A stretch of 8,839 nucleotides of DNA from Cytophagaceae bacterium. GTDB lineage: Bacteria > Bacteroidota > Bacteroidia > Cytophagales > Cytophagaceae. The notes under the pieces are model-generated. The model saw nothing but the letters and a program-made list of their open reading frames with translations, searched no databases and had not been told where the DNA came from. Location of the stretch: positions 1 through 8,839 of the forward strand of contig JAGKWN010000142.1 of NCBI GenBank assembly GCA_021151805.1, read 5' to 3'. Both the position numbers and the translations under genes were made by a program. Within the stretch, counting starts at the first letter, position 1, and the number at the start of each line of letters is the position of its first letter. Below are positions 6,730 to 8,839 of this stretch, one piece after another.

Positions 6730-7140
6730 TTATTCTTTAGCGAATTTCTTTTTTGCATCTTCACTTACGGGAGTGAAAAAGTTTATCAAATTCCCGTCAG
6801 GGTCACGAAATAGTAAAGAACGGTTACCCCAAGGCATTGTAGTTGGCTGCTGAATAATTTCACTTGTTAAACCTTTAATCATTTCGTAATGATCATCAAT
6901 ATCCTCAACAAGGAACTCTATAATAATACTTTTGTTAGTCGCAGCTTCAGCAATGCCATCTCCGAAAAAGGCCAATGTTCGTGTACTTCCAATCGCCAGG
7001 GTAAAAGAATCTGAGGTAACCTCTGCAAAGTCATCTGTTGCCCATTTGGCTGCTATTCCTGTTGCATCTTCATAAAACTGAACCAATCGCTTTATGTCAG
7101 CGGTAATAATTCTTAATGATACTAAAGTTGCTTTACCCAT
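6730..7140 (-). CDS. VOC superfamily (glyoxalase/bleomycin-resistance/dioxygenase fold) protein
   Basis: This 136-residue single-domain protein has a typical VOC pattern of two beta-alpha-beta-beta-beta modules. The first module opens ATLVSLRIITADIKRLVQFYEDATGI (residues 4-29). The second opens SIIIEFLVEDIDDHYEMI (71-88) and ends with the family hallmark WGNRSLLFRDPDGNLINFF (104-122). In metal-dependent glyoxalases the end of this last strand usually gives a Glu ligand (GNLIELF); here it is Asn120. Glu75 is kept on the matching strand of this module. The metal site is thus probably incomplete, which favours a ligand-binding or drug-sequestering role over glyoxalase I chemistry, but the substrate cannot be told from sequence. 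It has no signal peptide, so it is cytoplasmic. It is monocistronic, convergent with thyA and has its own promoter box 31 bases upstream. Confidence 0.85.
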   Translation of the reverse strand: MGKATLVSLRIITADIKRLVQFYEDATGIAAKWATDDFAEVTSDSFTLAIGSTRTLAFFGDGIAEAATNKSIIIEFLVEDIDDHYEMIKGLTSEIIQQPTTMPWGNRSLLFRDPDGNLINFFTPVSEDAKKKFAKE

Positions 7141-7170
7141 CTTTCTTTTGTTTTTAAATTAACACTAGAA

Positions 7171-7178
7171 CAAAAGTA
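7171..7178 (-). promoter_or_regulatory. Putative -7 box (TACTTTTG) for the VOC gene
   Basis: The minus strand reads TACTTTTG, an exact TAnnTTTG match, 30 bases upstream of the ATG at 7140. A TTG occurs further upstream but at a shorter spacing than usual for a -33 box, so only the -7 part is supported. Confidence 0.5.
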
Positions 7179-7291
7179 GAATGGCATTATGACAACGGTA
7201 TGTCAGGTATGGTAAAGTTTTTTTCTTTGGTGTTCAAAAAATCTTTTAATGTTAGTTTGTGTGGTTTAAATCTGATTGATAGGTAATTCTT

Positions 7292-7315
7292 AAAACTTTA
7301 AAGTTTTTAGTTTTG
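7292..7315 (+). promoter_or_regulatory. Putative galactanase promoter: -7 box (TAGTTTTG) abutting a 16-bp palindrome
   Basis: TAGTTTTG at 7308-7315 matches TAnnTTTG exactly on the coding strand and would give a leader of about 95 bases before the GH53 start. Immediately upstream, AAAACTTTAAAGTTTT (7292-7307) is a perfect dyad, placed where a repressor or activator could contact RNA polymerase. The -33 region has only a loose TTG at 7276-7278. AT-rich sequence makes chance matches likely, and a closer, unrecognised promoter is possible. Confidence 0.35.
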
Positions 7316-7417
7316 TTACTATTTTTATCTTAAATTGTATTGTTCTAAGATGATATGATTCTTTGAATTATCTTCAGCTACAATTTTTGGTACTACTCTT
7401 TCAACAGATGAAGTTTT

Positions 7418-8839
7418 ATGAAAATCAATATAAACTTTAGTGCTTCTTTACTTATCGCATTGTCTTTGATTTTATTTTATACTGAATCAAATGCTCAGTA
7501 TGCTAAAGGTTGTGATATTGGCTGGCTGTCGCAAATGGAGGCAAGCGGAAGAAAATTTTATGATAAGAATGGTGTTCAGAAAGATTTGCTGGACATCCTA
7601 AAATCATATGATATCAATTCAATCCGATTAAGGGTTTGGGTGAATCCTGCTAATGGCTATTGCAATAAAACGGATGTGATTAACCAAGCGGTGAGATGTA
7701 AAAATAAAGGCTTTCGAATTCTGATTGATTTTCATTATAGCGATTCATGGGCAGATCCAGGTCAACAAACAAAGCCTGCAGCCTGGAATTCTTATACATT
7801 TGCCCAGTTGAAAACTGCTGTTGGGGTTCATACAAACGATGTGCTAAGCGGATTGAAATCGGCAGGAGTATACCCGGAGTGGGTGCAGGTGGGAAATGAA
7901 ACAAACAATGGCATGCTGTGGGAAGATGGGAAAGCATCTGCGAACATGAGTAATTTTGCTCAGCTTGTTACGAGCGGTTATGATGCCGTTAAAGCGGTGT
8001 TTCCGGAGACTAAAGTAATTGTACATCTGTCAAATGGATATGATAATGGATTGTTTAGGTGGATGTTTGATGGATTGAAAAATAATTCAGCAAAGTGGGA
8101 TGTTATAGGTATGTCGCTTTATCCCGAACAAGCGGTTACAGACCAGAACTGGCAAACTATAGATCCCAAATGTCTGAGCAATATGAATGATATGGCCAGC
8201 CGTTATGGTAAAGAAGTAGTTCTTTCTGAGGTTGGTATTTCCTGGTCTGACGAAAATGAAGCCTACAATTTCATTTCAGACATCATGGCAAAGAATAAGT
8301 CTGTGACAGGAGGAAAGGGAATTGGTATTTTTTACTGGGAACCTGAGTGCTACAATGGGTGGCAGGGATATCAGAAAGGCGCGTTTGATAATACAGGCAA
8401 ACCTACACATGCGATGGATGCTTTTTTAGAAGGAGCGACTACACCTAATCTGGCGCCAACAATTTCAATTACTTCTCCTGCGGATAATTTAACTTTCTCA
8501 CCAACAGAGAACATTACGATTGCTGTTACATCTTCTGATCCAGATGGAAGTATCTCAAAAGTGGAGCTTTATGCAAATGGTGGTACCCGTTTAGGGAGTG
8601 ATAATACTTCGCCTTATTCATTTACATGGACTGGTGCGGCTGCCGGCAGCTATGTGCTTACAGCAGTAGCTTATGATAATAAAGGACAGATTAAAATATC
8701 TTCGGGAATAAATATAACGATCATAACCGGTTGTGTTTCGCCGTCAGCACCGGCGGTCACATCTTCGGTTGTATATTGTGAGGGAGCTACACCTGCTGCT
8801 CTTACTGCAAACGGCACTTCTCTGAAATGGTATAGCAAT
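7418..8839 (+). CDS. Secreted GH53 endo-beta-1,4-galactanase with Ig-like modules (3' truncated by window)
   Basis: This open frame runs to the window end without a stop (474 codons visible). It should hydrolyse beta-1,4-galactan side chains of type I arabinogalactan or pectin outside the cell. Residues 1-26 are a signal peptide ending SNA, with cleavage before Gln27. The GH53 catalytic domain covers ~29-342: KGCDIGWLSQMEASG at the start, SIRLRVWVNP (68-77), and FHYSDSWADPGQQ (105-117). VQVGNETNNGMLW carries the predicted acid/base Glu161, and VVLSEVGISW carries the predicted nucleophile Glu271. FYWEPECYNGWQG then closes the barrel. Residues ~347-436 form a bacterial Ig-like domain of the Big_7 type (ITSPADNLTF ... 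VELYANG ... AVAYDNKG). From 438 a second Ig-like unit begins (SPSAPAVTSSVVYCEGA). Such modules usually precede a T9SS sorting domain, which would lie outside the window. The start fits the signal peptide; no Shine-Dalgarno is seen. The assignment to GH53 is firm; the exact substrate is inferred. Confidence 0.95.
   Translation, partial: MKININFSASLLIALSLILFYTESNAQYAKGCDIGWLSQMEASGRKFYDKNGVQKDLLDILKSYDINSIRLRVWVNPANGYCNKTDVINQAVRCKNKGFRILIDFHYSDSWADPGQQTKPAAWNSYTFAQLKTAVGVHTNDVLSGLKSAGVYPEWVQVGNETNNGMLWEDGKASANMSNFAQLVTSGYDAVKAVFPETKVIVHLSNGYDNGLFRWMFDGLKNNSAKWDVIGMSLYPEQAVTDQNWQTIDPKCLSNMNDMASRYGKEVVLSEVGISWSDENEAYNFISDIMAKNKSVTGGKGIGIFYWEPECYNGWQGYQKGAFDNTGKPTHAMDAFLEGATTPNLAPTISITSPADNLTFSPTENITIAVTSSDPDGSISKVELYANGGTRLGSDNTSPYSFTWTGAAAGSYVLTAVAYDNKGQIKISSGINITIITGCVSPSAPAVTSSVVYCEGATPAALTANGTSLKWYSN

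Noticed and set aside
7408..7440. Ten-codon ORF (ATG AAG TTT TAT ... TAG) overlapping the galactanase start out of frame, as a possible leader peptide
   Set aside because: It is very short, has no repeated codons or attenuator-like hairpins after it, and starts only 10 bases before the main ATG; chance is enough to explain it.
7680..8026. Two minus-strand open frames of 60-85 codons inside the galactanase gene
   Set aside because: They are antisense to a strongly supported GH53 coding sequence, overlap each other and have no recognisable domains.
1..8839. CRISPR array, tRNA/rRNA gene, integrase, transposase or defence system
   Set aside because: No regularly spaced repeats, cloverleaf-like segments or such coding sequences were seen on either strand.

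Overview
The window looks like chromosomal DNA of a member of the Bacteroidota, probably a Cytophaga-like gliding bacterium. Four things point there: a type IX secretion (T9SS) sorting domain on a secreted cupredoxin; leuS and other gene starts with no Shine-Dalgarno but a TAnnTTTG promoter box upstream; a 921-residue leucyl-tRNA synthetase with the extra insertions usual in this phylum; and a modular secreted glycoside hydrolase. The species is not proven by the sequence.

Layout, left to right. (1) Positions 2-1753 (+) hold the C-terminal part of a DnaE-family DNA polymerase that most resembles the error-prone DnaE2/ImuC branch; its N-terminus lies outside the window. Its last ~120 bases overlap, tail to tail, a small secreted-protein gene on the minus strand (1633-1881). 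Both genes look shortened at this point. (2) A secreted type 1 copper protein with a T9SS C-terminal domain (1970-2548, +) converges on leuS (2599-5364, -). The two share a perfect 40-base palindrome that should act as a bidirectional terminator. (3) A divergent intergenic region (5365-5534) carries a leuS promoter box and a 16-base palindrome, followed by a 53-residue secreted Cys-rich peptide gene (5535-5696) with a strong terminator. (4) thyA (5810-6604, +) converges on a small VOC/glyoxalase-fold gene (6730-7140, -). The 125 bases between them contain a long nested inverted repeat. (5) The right end (7418-8839, +) is a secreted GH53 endo-beta-1,4-galactanase that continues past the window edge with Ig-like modules.

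There is no obvious multi-gene operon. Most genes stand alone, facing toward or away from their neighbours. leuS and thyA are core housekeeping genes; the others are accessory, comprising mutagenic repair, copper/redox surface protein, metal-binding-like peptide and polysaccharide degradation. I found no defence system, CRISPR array, tRNA, rRNA or intact mobile element. The signals most worth following are the dnaE2/secreted-gene junction with its divergent arginine codon use, the inverted repeat after thyA, and the unrecognised Cys-rich peptide.
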